Positions 1 through 7,182 of a stretch of 64,000 nt of DNA are shown in pieces. This stretch comes from JAWLDA01 sp041686855. Its GTDB lineage: Bacteria > Bacillota > Limnochordia > DTU080 > RSA5. Position numbers and translations under genes: made by a program. The notes beneath the pieces are model-generated. The model did no database searches. It saw nothing but the letters and a program-made list of their open reading frames with translations, and was not told the DNA's origin. The stretch spans positions 292,183-356,182 of the forward strand of contig JAWLDA010000003.1 in assembly GCA_041686855.1 (NCBI GenBank), in the 5' to 3' direction. Position 1 is the stretch's first letter. Each line of letters begins with the position of its first letter.

Positions 1-902
1 GCCGTTGCGCTATCCAGCTCAAACTCCCCGAGACGCGTGAAGTCTCGTCCGGGCTCGAATACGAAGTCCCACAAGCCGTCCGCCAGCGCGCCCCAATTGG
101 AGAACGTTACGCGACTCGGAGGGGTGATATCGCGTCCGCGCAGACTCCCTTGCGCCGTAACACGCGGGTCGGCCAACGAATCGAACGCCTGCCAAAACTC
201 AGGAATCAACTCACCGTCAAACGCCGTATCGCTGGTGATGGCGAGTTCTTCGACGCGAAAGGGCGCGCCGTCGTTTTGTCCCAACATGGTGTCGAGCATC
301 AGACGCAGGCCCACATCGGCAGGACGGTCGCCCACGTGGTCGAGCTCGTACGCGATGCGCACGGTGTCGAGCAGCCCAGTCGTCGTACTCCGAATAATGC
401 TCAGGACTTGCGTCACTTCGAGCGGGCCAATCCGGTACGCCGCCTCGATCCGATTATCGTCCACCAGACGCGGCGCAAACAACTCCTCACCCGTGGAGCC
501 CGCCCTCCCTGCTCGCTCGGTGGGCTCGCCACCAAATACGTAGTCCGTGCCGTCGATACGAATCGTCGTATACGATGTCCAAGGACTCTGCCCCGGCACC
601 TTATAAATGAGCGGGCTATTGTCGTCGCTCACACGATCGGGATCGCCTCCCGTCGTCTCGACGGCGAAGCGTGCTGTGTTCTGTTCGGTTGCATTCACAA
701 TGATTGCTATGTACTCATTGGAGAGTCTCACGTCTACAGGCGGACTCGCGGCGGTGTCGTCCGATGGCGCAATTAATGACGCGGTAGCAGCCGATACGTA
801 GGCATGCCACGGCCCCGCCAAGAGCAAGCAGATCACTCCTAGCCAAAGCGCGGTCCGGCGCAGCGAACGGTCGTTACGAGTAGCCTCATTCACTCTGATC
901 AC
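1..902 (-). CDS. Secreted protein of unknown function, 3' part beyond window edge
   Basis: Open reading frame of at least 300 codons that runs off the left end of the window, so the C-terminus is not seen. The GTG start at 902 lies 11 bases after a perfect AGGAGGT. A second GTG at 908-910 meets a stop after two codons and is excluded. Residues 1-40 form a signal peptide: Arg-rich, then a hydrophobic core (LWLGVICLLLAG), then Ala-rich. The mature part contains SPWTSYTTIRIDGTDYVFGG and LRLMLDTMLGQNDGAPF and has a beta-rich look. I recall similar uncharacterised exported proteins in other bacteria but know no function. It starts 28 bases after the tonB stop and is probably cotranscribed with exbB-exbD-tonB, so it may be a client or partner of that system (inference). 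Confidence 0.75.
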   Translation of the reverse strand, partial: MIRVNEATRNDRSLRRTALWLGVICLLLAGPWHAYVSAATASLIAPSDDTAASPPVDVRLSNEYIAIIVNATEQNTARFAVETTGGDPDRVSDDNSPLIYKVPGQSPWTSYTTIRIDGTDYVFGGEPTERAGRAGSTGEELFAPRLVDDNRIEAAYRIGPLEVTQVLSIIRSTTTGLLDTVRIAYELDHVGDRPADVGLRLMLDTMLGQNDGAPFRVEELAITSDTAFDGELIPEFWQAFDSLADPRVTAQGSLRGRDITPPSRVTFSNWGALADGLWDFVFEPGRDFTRLGEFELDSAT

Positions 903-929
903 GGGCTCACTTTACCTCCTAACACTCTC

Positions 930-1991
930 TTAACGACCCCCGTCGGACGAATAAGTTCCCACCGTAGGCGGTGAATTAATGAACTCGCCATATCTAAAGA
1001 GCAGACGACTCTGTTCGTCACTATTGAATGTGATAAAGATCCTTATCTCGTACGTATCGTCGTAAGGCTTAAAAGGAATTAGGTGTGTTACGACATTCGT
1101 CGCGTGCGTATCCACGACACTAATACCGCTGCCGTCGACGATTACAGTTTCAAGTACTCGCCCGTCCGCCCCTACGATTGCGGCTACTTCCACCGTCACC
1201 GTGCCTTGTACCAGCCCAACTGCATTTTTAGGGAAGGTGCTCCCACCGAAGTCGCGCACCATTGACTCCCCCGCCGGCGGTAGTGCCGGTTCCTGCGCGA
1301 TCTCGGCGTCGGGCGCGGCCGATGCGACATCTTCAGCGGCAGCCGTACCCGATGGAAGCGGCTCGACGCTCTGCGTGCGTTGAGGAGGCTGAACGCTTTG
1401 GCGGGGCTCCCCTTGGACAGCTGAGGATGCCGTCGCACCAGCTGGATCGGCCGAATTATCGGCTGTTGCGGTGGTATCAGCAACGACTATTTCGCCCCGC
1501 TCGCTGGTGAGGACGGGGACGGGTGTCGGCTGAACCGGTTGTGCGACTGGGCGAGGTTGCACCGCCTCCTCGGCCGCAGTGGGCTCCGGACGGGCGGCGA
1601 CCACGGTCGGCTCGGGTTGAGCCGGCTCAGCCACGACGCTTTCCACCGTTTGAGGCCGGTTGTTGGTCGGGGTCGGCGCAGCGTTCTCAACTGGGACTTC
1701 AGGTACCATCACGGGCTCGGGAGTGTTGCTGGGCTGTGGCTCAGGCCGTGACTCGGGCAAAGGCCGCGCTTCGGGCCTTTGCGCGGGGGCTTGTACCGCC
1801 GCCCTGGGCCGCTCGGTCAAAGGGGCGTCGACAAGTGTCACATAGGTGAGCCCACCTTGATCGCCCGGTTGCAGGCTAGGGAGAATCCCCGAAACGAGTT
1901 GGGGGCCGATCAGAAAAAGAAGTGCGTGGACCGCCAATGACATCACTAAAAACAGTGGCAGACTCCGCTCGCGATCACTCTGATACTCCAT
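930..1991 (-). CDS. tonB: TonB-like energy transducer
   Basis: TonB couples the ExbB-ExbD proton channel to a distant target, classically outer-membrane receptors. The 353-residue protein has one N-terminal membrane helix (about 12-32) containing MSLAVH, which keeps the Ser-x3-His pair that family members use to contact ExbD. A long Pro/Ala/Glu-rich spacer follows (about 55-240), as expected for a protein spanning a periplasm. The C-terminal domain (about 245-335) has the TonB pattern, with GTVTVEVAAIVGADGRVLE and IPFKPYDDTYEIRIFITF. It lies 37 bases after exbD in the same operon. The ATG at 1991 has only a poorly spaced GAGG, so the start is moderately sure. A TonB protein is unexpected in a spore former of Gram-positive descent. 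Confidence 0.85.
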   Translation of the reverse strand: MEYQSDRERSLPLFLVMSLAVHALLFLIGPQLVSGILPSLQPGDQGGLTYVTLVDAPLTERPRAAVQAPAQRPEARPLPESRPEPQPSNTPEPVMVPEVPVENAAPTPTNNRPQTVESVVAEPAQPEPTVVAARPEPTAAEEAVQPRPVAQPVQPTPVPVLTSERGEIVVADTTATADNSADPAGATASSAVQGEPRQSVQPPQRTQSVEPLPSGTAAAEDVASAAPDAEIAQEPALPPAGESMVRDFGGSTFPKNAVGLVQGTVTVEVAAIVGADGRVLETVIVDGSGISVVDTHATNVVTHLIPFKPYDDTYEIRIFITFNSDEQSRLLFRYGEFINSPPTVGTYSSDGGR

Positions 1992-2028
1992 TTCCTCACA
2001 TCCCTAATGAGTAACGAGAGCCAAAGCG

Positions 2029-2439
2029 CTAAGGCGCTGTGGGTTGAGTGCCGAATGCGAACCGTGAGAGGCCCGCCTGCCGGGCTGTATCCATCACGCC
2101 CACGGCGTGCTCCCAGTACGACTCACTATCACCGCGGATGGTAACAGTCGCATCGGGATTCTGTGCCGCAACCTGCTCCGCTTCGCCTCGCAGGTTGGCC
2201 AGTGTGACCAGGCGATCTTCTAAGTAGATCGCGCCGCTCTTTGTGATCGTGACCGTGAGATTGGTTGGCGCTTGTGTTCCCGTAGCGGCTCGGGGAAGAT
2301 CGACCTGCAAACCGGTTTCGTTGGTCTTAAACGTGGTGAAGAGCATGAAAAAGATGAGAAGGAAGAGCGTCACGTCGATCATCGGCAACAACTCGATGCG
2401 GGGGCGTGACCGGGAGGTCACGCGGCTTTGGATATTCAC
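2029..2439 (-). CDS. exbD: ExbD/TolR-family proton channel subunit
   Basis: ExbD forms the proton-conducting core with ExbB and passes energy to TonB in the inner membrane. It has 136 residues, the usual size. A short basic N-terminus precedes one membrane helix that includes LLPMIDVTLFLLIFFMLF. The Asp in this helix is the proton-carrying residue of the ExbD/TolR/MotB family. The periplasmic domain follows (about 45-130). The GTG start overlaps the exbB stop (GTGA), indicating translational coupling. It could equally be called TolR, but the adjacent gene has a TonB rather than a TolA/TolB/Pal character. Confidence 0.9.
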   Translation of the reverse strand: MNIQSRVTSRSRPRIELLPMIDVTLFLLIFFMLFTTFKTNETGLQVDLPRAATGTQAPTNLTVTITKSGAIYLEDRLVTLANLRGEAEQVAAQNPDATVTIRGDSESYWEHAVGVMDTARQAGLSRFAFGTQPTAP

Positions 2440-3056
2440 GCGTCTCCACCCCGCCTCGCCAGCACGTCACTTAGCTCCAAAGCCCGGCGATTCATCTCCC
2501 GTACTCGTCGCTCGATCGTTCCACCGATCCAGTTATGGATCGCCATGGCCGGAATGGCCACAACCAGTCCGGCTGCGGTGGTGATCAACGCCTCGCCGAT
2601 ACCGATCGAAAGGGCTGCAGGATTGCCGGTGATGCCTTCGAAGGCTCCCAGCACACGGAAGCTGCGAATGATCCCGATGACGGTGCCGAGCAAACCGATC
2701 AACGGCGCCATGGCCACGATACTCCCAAGGAGGCCAAGGCCACGCTCCATCTTAAACACTTCGTCTTGGCCTACTTCTTCGAGGTGGGCGCGTATGGCAT
2801 CCTTGTCTCGATCACTGTAGGCGATGCCGGCTGCGACGATAGCTGCTACGGGTCCCCGCGCCTCCTTCACCACTTGCATTGCTTCGAGGAGGTTGCCTGC
2901 TTCGAGGTTGAGCTTTACCTCGTCCATCATTTCATCGTTGTCGGAGCGAGTCTTAATCAGGTACCAGGTACGCTCCAGTGCGACCGCGACTGCTAGGACG
3001 GAAAGCACCAAGAGCGGGATCATCAGGGGGCCGCCCTTGATGAAGATATCGAGCAT
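2436..3056 (-). CDS. exbB: ExbB/TolQ/MotA-family proton channel subunit
   Basis: ExbB makes the pentameric membrane scaffold around ExbD. The protein of 206 residues has an N-terminal membrane helix (GGPLMIPLLVLSVLAVAVAL), a cytoplasmic region, and two further helices, including the typical GLLGSIVAMAPLIGLLGTVI block and GIGEALITTAAGLVVAIPAM. A GGAGGT site stands 8 bases before the ATG at 3056 and 5 bases before a GTG at 3059, and I chose the ATG. It is the first gene of exbB-exbD-tonB. About 230 bases with two hairpins separate it from the acetyltransferase upstream; I see no convincing sigma-A promoter there. Relatives of this family include MotA, the flagellar stator. Confidence 0.9.
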   Translation of the reverse strand: MLDIFIKGGPLMIPLLVLSVLAVAVALERTWYLIKTRSDNDEMMDEVKLNLEAGNLLEAMQVVKEARGPVAAIVAAGIAYSDRDKDAIRAHLEEVGQDEVFKMERGLGLLGSIVAMAPLIGLLGTVIGIIRSFRVLGAFEGITGNPAALSIGIGEALITTAAGLVVAIPAMAIHNWIGGTIERRVREMNRRALELSDVLARRGGDA

Positions 3057-3195
3057 CACTATCGACCTCCGAGTCCTGACTAGGTGGGGTGCTGCGGGGA
3101 GAAATTTGCCAATCTGACCTTTAGCTGTTGATAGGGATGCTTCGACACCTAACAGAGTCGTTCCTTTAGAGAGTATGGGTTTTTACGATAAGTAG

Positions 3196-3233
3196 AGAGG
3201 CGCCCCCACTTAGATTGCAAAGGAGGCGCCTCT
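3196..3233. terminator. Hairpin, perfect 9-bp stem (possible terminator)
   Basis: AGAGGCGCC at 3196-3204 pairs perfectly with GGCGCCTCT at 3225-3233, leaving a 20-base loop. It lies downstream of the acetyltransferase stop on the minus strand. The T-run that should follow is weak (CTACTTATCG), so it may terminate poorly. Confidence 0.45.
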
Positions 3234-3241
3234 ATCTTGGT

Positions 3242-3260
3242 GGTTCCCCGCACGGGAACC
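3242..3260. terminator. Hairpin, perfect 7-bp stem
   Basis: GGTTCCC at 3242-3248 pairs with GGGAACC at 3254-3260 around a 5-base loop. It stands between the acetyltransferase stop and the 3196-3233 hairpin. The two may act together as a terminator, but there is no U-run. Confidence 0.35.
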
Positions 3261-3285
3261 GCGAAGTGGGTCCGCTTAATACCGA

Positions 3286-3864
3286 TTAAGCAGGTCGAGC
3301 GGAGCCGCGACGATGGCCGACGTCACTTGAACTGTCGGAGACAAACTCGGATTTGAGAAGTCGCATGAGGTAAACAACCACGGGAGCTCCGCCCGCTCCC
3401 TGGCGGCGCATACGCCCTTCCTTGCGAAATCCGCACTTCTCATAACAGCGAATCGCCCTCTTGTTGGACGAAAAGACACGCAAATAAATGCGGGCCAAGT
3501 TCATGCGTTCAAACGCGTGCTCTACGAGGAGGTGAACGGCCTCGGTTCCGTATCCTTGATCCCAACACTCTTTCTCGCCGATACGGATGCGCAATTCGGC
3601 GTCGCCACTCCTCCAGGCTATGTGATCGAGCTCGATGTCGCCAATGAGCCGATCGCCCTTCTCACTGCGGACGCCAATTGCAAAACGCTGACTGTGGCGG
3701 TTCGCCTTCCCGTTTTGGTACCATTCAGGACACTCAGCCACCGTGCGCGGGTAATCTCCTTCAATGAACGCGGTGATCTCCGCGTCATTGCCCCATGCCA
3801 CCAGAGTGGGAAAATCCTCTGGCTCGATCGGCCGGAGAAGCACCTTCTCCCCGGGAATGATCAT
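3286..3864 (-). CDS. GNAT-family N-acetyltransferase (RimJ/RimL-like)
   Basis: Transfers an acetyl group from acetyl-CoA to an amine; the substrate is unknown. The 192-residue protein fits the RimJ/RimL branch. It opens with VLLRPIEPEDFPTLVAWGND, has the acetyl-CoA binding loop around RIGEKECWDQGYGTEAVHLL, and ends its fold with SSNKRAIRCYEKCGFRKEGR, which is typical of the family. The ATG at 3864 is chosen because AAGGAG lies 8 bases before it; an upstream in-frame ATG at 3951 lacks a ribosome site. It follows sigF on the same strand, separated by a terminator-like hairpin, so it is probably a separate unit. The C-terminal 20 residues are Ser/Arg rich and carry no recognisable feature. Confidence 0.8.
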   Translation of the reverse strand: MIIPGEKVLLRPIEPEDFPTLVAWGNDAEITAFIEGDYPRTVAECPEWYQNGKANRHSQRFAIGVRSEKGDRLIGDIELDHIAWRSGDAELRIRIGEKECWDQGYGTEAVHLLVEHAFERMNLARIYLRVFSSNKRAIRCYEKCGFRKEGRMRRQGAGGAPVVVYLMRLLKSEFVSDSSSDVGHRRGSARPA

Positions 3865-4038
3865 TCCTGCCACTCCTTTTTCCAACCCGTCTGTTGCTAC
3901 GACGATTGCTGCATTCTCTGCTGCGTTTGTAATACGGGGGAACGCTCTCATGCCGTGCGCATGCCTATTTCTCGGAATGGGGAATGTCGCCCTCTAAGCA
4001 AATGTAACCACTGGTGGGGGGATACGACTGACGAAGGA

Positions 4039-4084
4039 AGCGGCTCCGGTGCGTCTTAGGAGACCCAAAGGCGCCGGAGCCGCT
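4039..4084 (-). terminator. Terminator hairpin overlapping the sigF 3' end
   Basis: AGCGGCTCCGG at 4039-4049 pairs perfectly over 11 bases with CCGGAGCCGCT at 4074-4084. The second arm lies inside the last codons of sigF, whose stop is at 4056-4058. On the minus strand it is followed by TTCCTTCGTC, a weak T-tract. It probably ends the spoIIA operon transcript. Confidence 0.55.
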
Positions 4085-4817
4085 CGATGATGCGCTTTTC
4101 GAGACGCGAGACGTGCGCTTGGGAACACGATATTACCTCAGCGACACGCGTTTGGGAGTACTGCTTTAGATAGCGCAGAGAGACCACGAGTCGCTCCTCG
4201 TCACTGAGATCCCGCAGCACTTGAGCGAGCGCGAGTGAATCAACGCTCGCATCGCCGTCTTCGACAGCCAACTGATCCCGTAAAAAGAGGGGACGGCCTT
4301 CACCGACATCAACCGGTTGGTCGAGACTTATCGGCTGCTGATCCGTGTCGAGGAGCATGACGACCTCTTCGGGGCTCATACTCACCTTAGCGGCGATCTC
4401 ATCAGGGGTCGGTGAGCGACCCAACCTATGCATCAGCTGATCGCGGACAGATCTGACGTGGGCGGCAGACTCCCTGACTGTGCGGCCCAGCTTCACGGGT
4501 TGATCCTCCCTCAAATAACGTCGAATTTCGCCGATGATGAGGGGAACAGCGTACGTCGAAAAGGCGACGTCATAACTAAGGTCGAACTTTTCGATCGCCT
4601 TGACCAGTCCGATCGCTCCGACTTGAAACACGTCGTCGGGGTCGTAACCGCGGCCGCGGTAACGCTGGGCGATACTGTGGACGAGTCGCAGGTTGCCCTC
4701 GACCAACTGGTCGCGAGCGTGGATGTCACCTCGTTGAGCAGCAGCGATCAACGCGCGAGTCTCGTCACGGGAACGCTGCTGATATCCCTCGGTCATCACA
4801 TCGATGGCCTCACTCAC
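4056..4817 (-). CDS. sigF: RNA polymerase sigma-F factor (forespore)
   Basis: Sigma-F drives the first forespore-specific transcription during sporulation. The 253 residues show region 2 (LVHSIAQRYRGRGYDPDDVF, with FDLSYDVAFSTYAVPLIIGE), region 3, and region 4 with a helix-turn-helix near SQTRVAEVISCSQAHVSRLE. The GTG start at 4817 has GGGAGG 9 bases upstream. The order spoIIAA-spoIIAB-sigF is the canonical spoIIA operon, in which SpoIIAB holds sigma-F inactive until SpoIIAA releases it. Sigma-G is the nearest alternative, but the spoIIAA/spoIIAB neighbours settle it as sigma-F. Confidence 0.96.
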   Translation of the reverse strand: MSEAIDVMTEGYQQRSRDETRALIAAAQRGDIHARDQLVEGNLRLVHSIAQRYRGRGYDPDDVFQVGAIGLVKAIEKFDLSYDVAFSTYAVPLIIGEIRRYLREDQPVKLGRTVRESAAHVRSVRDQLMHRLGRSPTPDEIAAKVSMSPEEVVMLLDTDQQPISLDQPVDVGEGRPLFLRDQLAVEDGDASVDSLALAQVLRDLSDEERLVVSLRYLKQYSQTRVAEVISCSQAHVSRLEKRIIERLRRLWVS

Positions 4818-4847
4818 TTTGGGCGTCCTCCCTCCCCTCGTACCGTC

Positions 4848-5330
4848 CTAGTGCTGGACCGGAGTCGGACGCGACGGTCCGGATTCAGGCGGACGGCCGG
4901 CCTGGACCGGCGCTTTAAGCATTCGTACACTCGTGCCCCGCCCCGGCTTCGACCGTACCACGACGTCGTTCATGTATTCGTGGATAAAGACGAGGCCTAG
5001 TCCCATGCGCTCTTCCGGTTCGGTGGTGTGCGCCGCCTGGGTGGCCCAGGCCACATCTTTGATACCGCATCCGTCATCCTCGACCGTGATGACGAGAGCA
5101 CCATCTTGGACGTCGAGGATCAGGCGTACCTCGCCACTGGTGCCTCGGTATCCGTGTACGACAGAATTTGAGACCGCCTCGGAGGTGGCCACTTTAATTT
5201 CATCAATCTCGTCCACAGTGAAGTCGAGGCGTGACGCGAAGACCGCCACGGCCGCCCGTGCAAAGGCGACGTTCTCAGGGAGGCTGAGAAACTCGATTTT
5301 AACGCACTGATCCGAAATGGAAGGTGACAC
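4848..5330 (-). CDS. spoIIAB: Anti-sigma-F factor, serine kinase
   Basis: Binds and inhibits sigma-F, and phosphorylates SpoIIAA. The protein has 160 residues, about 15 more than usual because of a Pro-rich C-terminal tail. It carries the GHKL ATPase signature: N box in EAVSNSVVHGYRG, G1 box in VEDDGCGI, and G2-like EERMGLGLVFIHEYMND. The GTG start at 5330 follows GGAG at short spacing. It sits between spoIIAA (17 bases away) and sigF (30 bases away) in one operon. Confidence 0.95.
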   Translation of the reverse strand: MSPSISDQCVKIEFLSLPENVAFARAAVAVFASRLDFTVDEIDEIKVATSEAVSNSVVHGYRGTSGEVRLILDVQDGALVITVEDDGCGIKDVAWATQAAHTTEPEERMGLGLVFIHEYMNDVVVRSKPGRGTSVRMLKAPVQAGRPPESGPSRPTPVQH

Positions 5331-5348
5331 GGAACTCCTCCTTCACGC

Positions 5349-5687
5349 TCAAAGGCTGGCTAATGCATGTCCCTCCGACTCAAAGACAGAGATGACACGC
5401 GACATTCCAGAGAAGTCAAACACTTTGCGCACCGGCATCTGCAGTCCGACCACCATCAAGCGCCCTCCGCGCTCTCGCAAATCGCGATAACGACCCAGTA
5501 TTGCTCCCACTCCTGAGCTGTCCATGAACGTCACGTCGGACATCTTGATGATCAAGTGCCGGAGTCTCTCATCTCTGGCGAAGGCGTCTGCCACGACCGT
5601 CTTAAAGGGTCCGGCCGCGTGGAGATCAAACTCTCCGTCCAGGTACACAATGAGCGTCTGACCGATCCGTTTCGCAACTACCCCCAT
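5349..5687 (-). CDS. spoIIAA: Anti-sigma-F factor antagonist
   Basis: STAS-domain protein that, when dephosphorylated by SpoIIE, releases sigma-F from SpoIIAB. The 112 residues include LIVYLDGEFDLHAAGPFK and the phosphorylation site region VTFMDSSGVGAILGRY, where the DSSG serine is the kinase target in the family. The ATG at 5687 is preceded by GGGGAGG with 9 bases spacing; an ATG nine codons upstream precedes that site and is unlikely. It is the first gene of the spoIIA operon. A strong hairpin separates it from dacF, so expression may depend on read-through or on a promoter I could not find. Confidence 0.93.
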   Translation of the reverse strand: MGVVAKRIGQTLIVYLDGEFDLHAAGPFKTVVADAFARDERLRHLIIKMSDVTFMDSSGVGAILGRYRDLRERGGRLMVVGLQMPVRKVFDFSGMSRVISVFESEGHALASL

Positions 5688-5760
5688 GGGCGCCGCCCTC
5701 CCCTTAGACAACATGAGTAGACGAGTTAGGTTGCCATTCCTTAGGAGACTCGTTGGACCC

Positions 5761-5817
5761 AAAAATAACGAGTCCCGGTCCGAAAGCTGTAGTAGGCCAC
5801 TCTTTCGAATCCGGGAC
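5761..5817. terminator. Bidirectional-looking terminator between dacF and spoIIAA
   Basis: GTCCCGGTCCGAAAG at 5772-5786 pairs, with small mismatches, with CTTTCGAATCCGGGAC at 5802-5817. On the minus strand (dacF direction) it is followed by TTATTTTT (5761-5768). On the plus strand it is followed by a run of eight T at about 5826-5833. It should reduce transcription from dacF into spoIIAA. Confidence 0.7.
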
Positions 5818-5853
5818 GAAGATTCCTTTTTTTTGATTCGCCGATTGGGGCGA

Positions 5854-7038
5854 TCAGGAGCCGCCGACGAAACGGAGGAAGAACCGTGCGATGAGTTGCA
5901 TCGCTGAAGCCCGCTCGACGCTGCGACTAGCGACCAGCGGAATCCGGCCGACCTCTTCCCCACTGATCGATGCGGCCAGATAACCGAGGACCTCTCCCTC
6001 GGCGATAGGCGCCACCAGTTGCCGCGTGTAGACAATCTCGGTCTCAGGTTCGACGTTTGCCTCTTTCTCCATCGAGATGACGAGCTCATCGGCCGCTGTG
6101 ACTCCCAGGGCAGGCTCCTTGGCCTTATTGATCTCGACCTCCGCCACCTGAGCGCCCTTATCGGCAACGTGTACCGCGCGCAACCGTGAGAATCCGTAGT
6201 CCAATATGCGGCGAATGTCGCTGTCGCGCTGTTGACTCGTGGGCGCCCCCAAAGTGACCGCGATCAGGCGGACGCCATCACGCTCCGCGGATGCCGCCAG
6301 ACAGTAACCGGCTTCACTCGTCATCCCCGTCTTGATTCCTGTAAGGCCACGGTACGTATTGAGAAGCTTGTTGTAATTCCACAGCACCGGACGTTGAATG
6401 GTCTCAGGGCGCATGGTAACAGGCCCCCAGGTCGAGACGATCTCCGTAAACCGAGGCAGTTGCATGGCGTAACGGGCCAATACCGCGAGGTCGTAGGCTG
6501 TGGTCACGTGCGGCCCCTCTTTCCCCACTGAATTCGGCGGCAGGCCGGAGGGATTGGCAAACGTAGTGTTTCTCATCCCCAACTCTTTGGCTTTTGCGTT
6601 CATCGCATCGACAAAAGCCGGCTCGGAGCCTGCCAGGTGCTCGGCCACTGCCACCGCCCCATCATTTGCGGATCCTACTGCAATCGCAAAGAGTAGATCC
6701 TCCAAGGGCATCTGTTCTCCGGGCTCCAACCAGATCTGGGTGCCACCCATACCGGCCGCATAGTCGCTGACACTTACCAACTCTTCATACGTCGCGCGCC
6801 CATCCCGGATCGCCTCCAGCGCGAGGGTGAGCGTCATCATCTTGGTGACGCTCGCGGGTGGCAGTTGTTCGTGCGCATTCATCTCATAGAGAATCCGACC
6901 GGAGTGAAAGTCCATCAACACGGCGGATTTCGAGTTGAGATCAAACTCCTGCGCCTCGGAGGCACCCAAACCGGGAAATGTCACCAATAGGGCGACGAGC
7001 GCCGCCAATCCGATCCAACGCCAGGATTCCTTCCGCAT
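5854..7038 (-). CDS. dacF: D-alanyl-D-alanine carboxypeptidase, DacF type
   Basis: Trims the terminal D-Ala from peptidoglycan stem peptides, acting outside the membrane in spore cortex or wall maturation. The 394-residue protein has a signal peptide (IGLAALVALLVTFPGLGASEA). The low-molecular-weight penicillin-binding protein motifs follow in order: SVTK (active-site serine), SAND, and KTGMT. The C-terminal domain and amphipathic end (AMQLIARFFLRFVGGS) are typical of a membrane-anchored DacF/PBP5 protein. The ATG at 7038 has GGAGGT 7 bases upstream; the longer in-frame extension lacks a ribosome site. A sigma-H promoter stands about 100 bases upstream. Gene order dacF-spoIIAA-spoIIAB-sigF matches Bacillus. 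Confidence 0.92.
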   Translation of the reverse strand: MRKESWRWIGLAALVALLVTFPGLGASEAQEFDLNSKSAVLMDFHSGRILYEMNAHEQLPPASVTKMMTLTLALEAIRDGRATYEELVSVSDYAAGMGGTQIWLEPGEQMPLEDLLFAIAVGSANDGAVAVAEHLAGSEPAFVDAMNAKAKELGMRNTTFANPSGLPPNSVGKEGPHVTTAYDLAVLARYAMQLPRFTEIVSTWGPVTMRPETIQRPVLWNYNKLLNTYRGLTGIKTGMTSEAGYCLAASAERDGVRLIAVTLGAPTSQQRDSDIRRILDYGFSRLRAVHVADKGAQVAEVEINKAKEPALGVTAADELVISMEKEANVEPETEIVYTRQLVAPIAEGEVLGYLAASISGEEVGRIPLVASRSVERASAMQLIARFFLRFVGGS

Positions 7039-7138
7039 TCTACCGACCTCCAAGTGCGTGTTCCCACATGCGTCACGTCGCATGCGGCATCCGCCGTGCC
7101 ATGGTCGAGGATGCCACCCGACTTCTCGGCACTTCATG

Positions 7139-7166
7139 ATATTCGTCCACCTAGGCACGTATTCCT
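7139..7166 (-). promoter_or_regulatory. Sigma-H promoter upstream of dacF-spoIIA
   Basis: On the minus strand AGGAATA (7160-7166, -35) is followed after 12 bases by GACGAATAT (7139-7147, -10). This matches the Bacillus sigma-H consensus RnAGGAwWW-N11-12-RnnGAATww, apart from the first purine. The transcript would start about 90 bases before the dacF start codon. Sigma-H control of this locus is known in Bacillus for spoIIA. Confidence 0.7.
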
Positions 7167-7182
7167 AATTGAGGTGTCGCTA

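Noticed and set aside
150..776. Plus-strand open frame in the first kilobase
   Set aside because: The minus strand carries a coherent secreted protein with signal peptide and perfect ribosome site over the same DNA; the plus frame is a GC-rich shadow.
5715..5741. Sigma-H-like -35 (AGGAAT) between the terminator and spoIIAA
   Set aside because: No GAAT -10 stands 11-14 bases downstream, so it does not make a promoter by the consensus I know.
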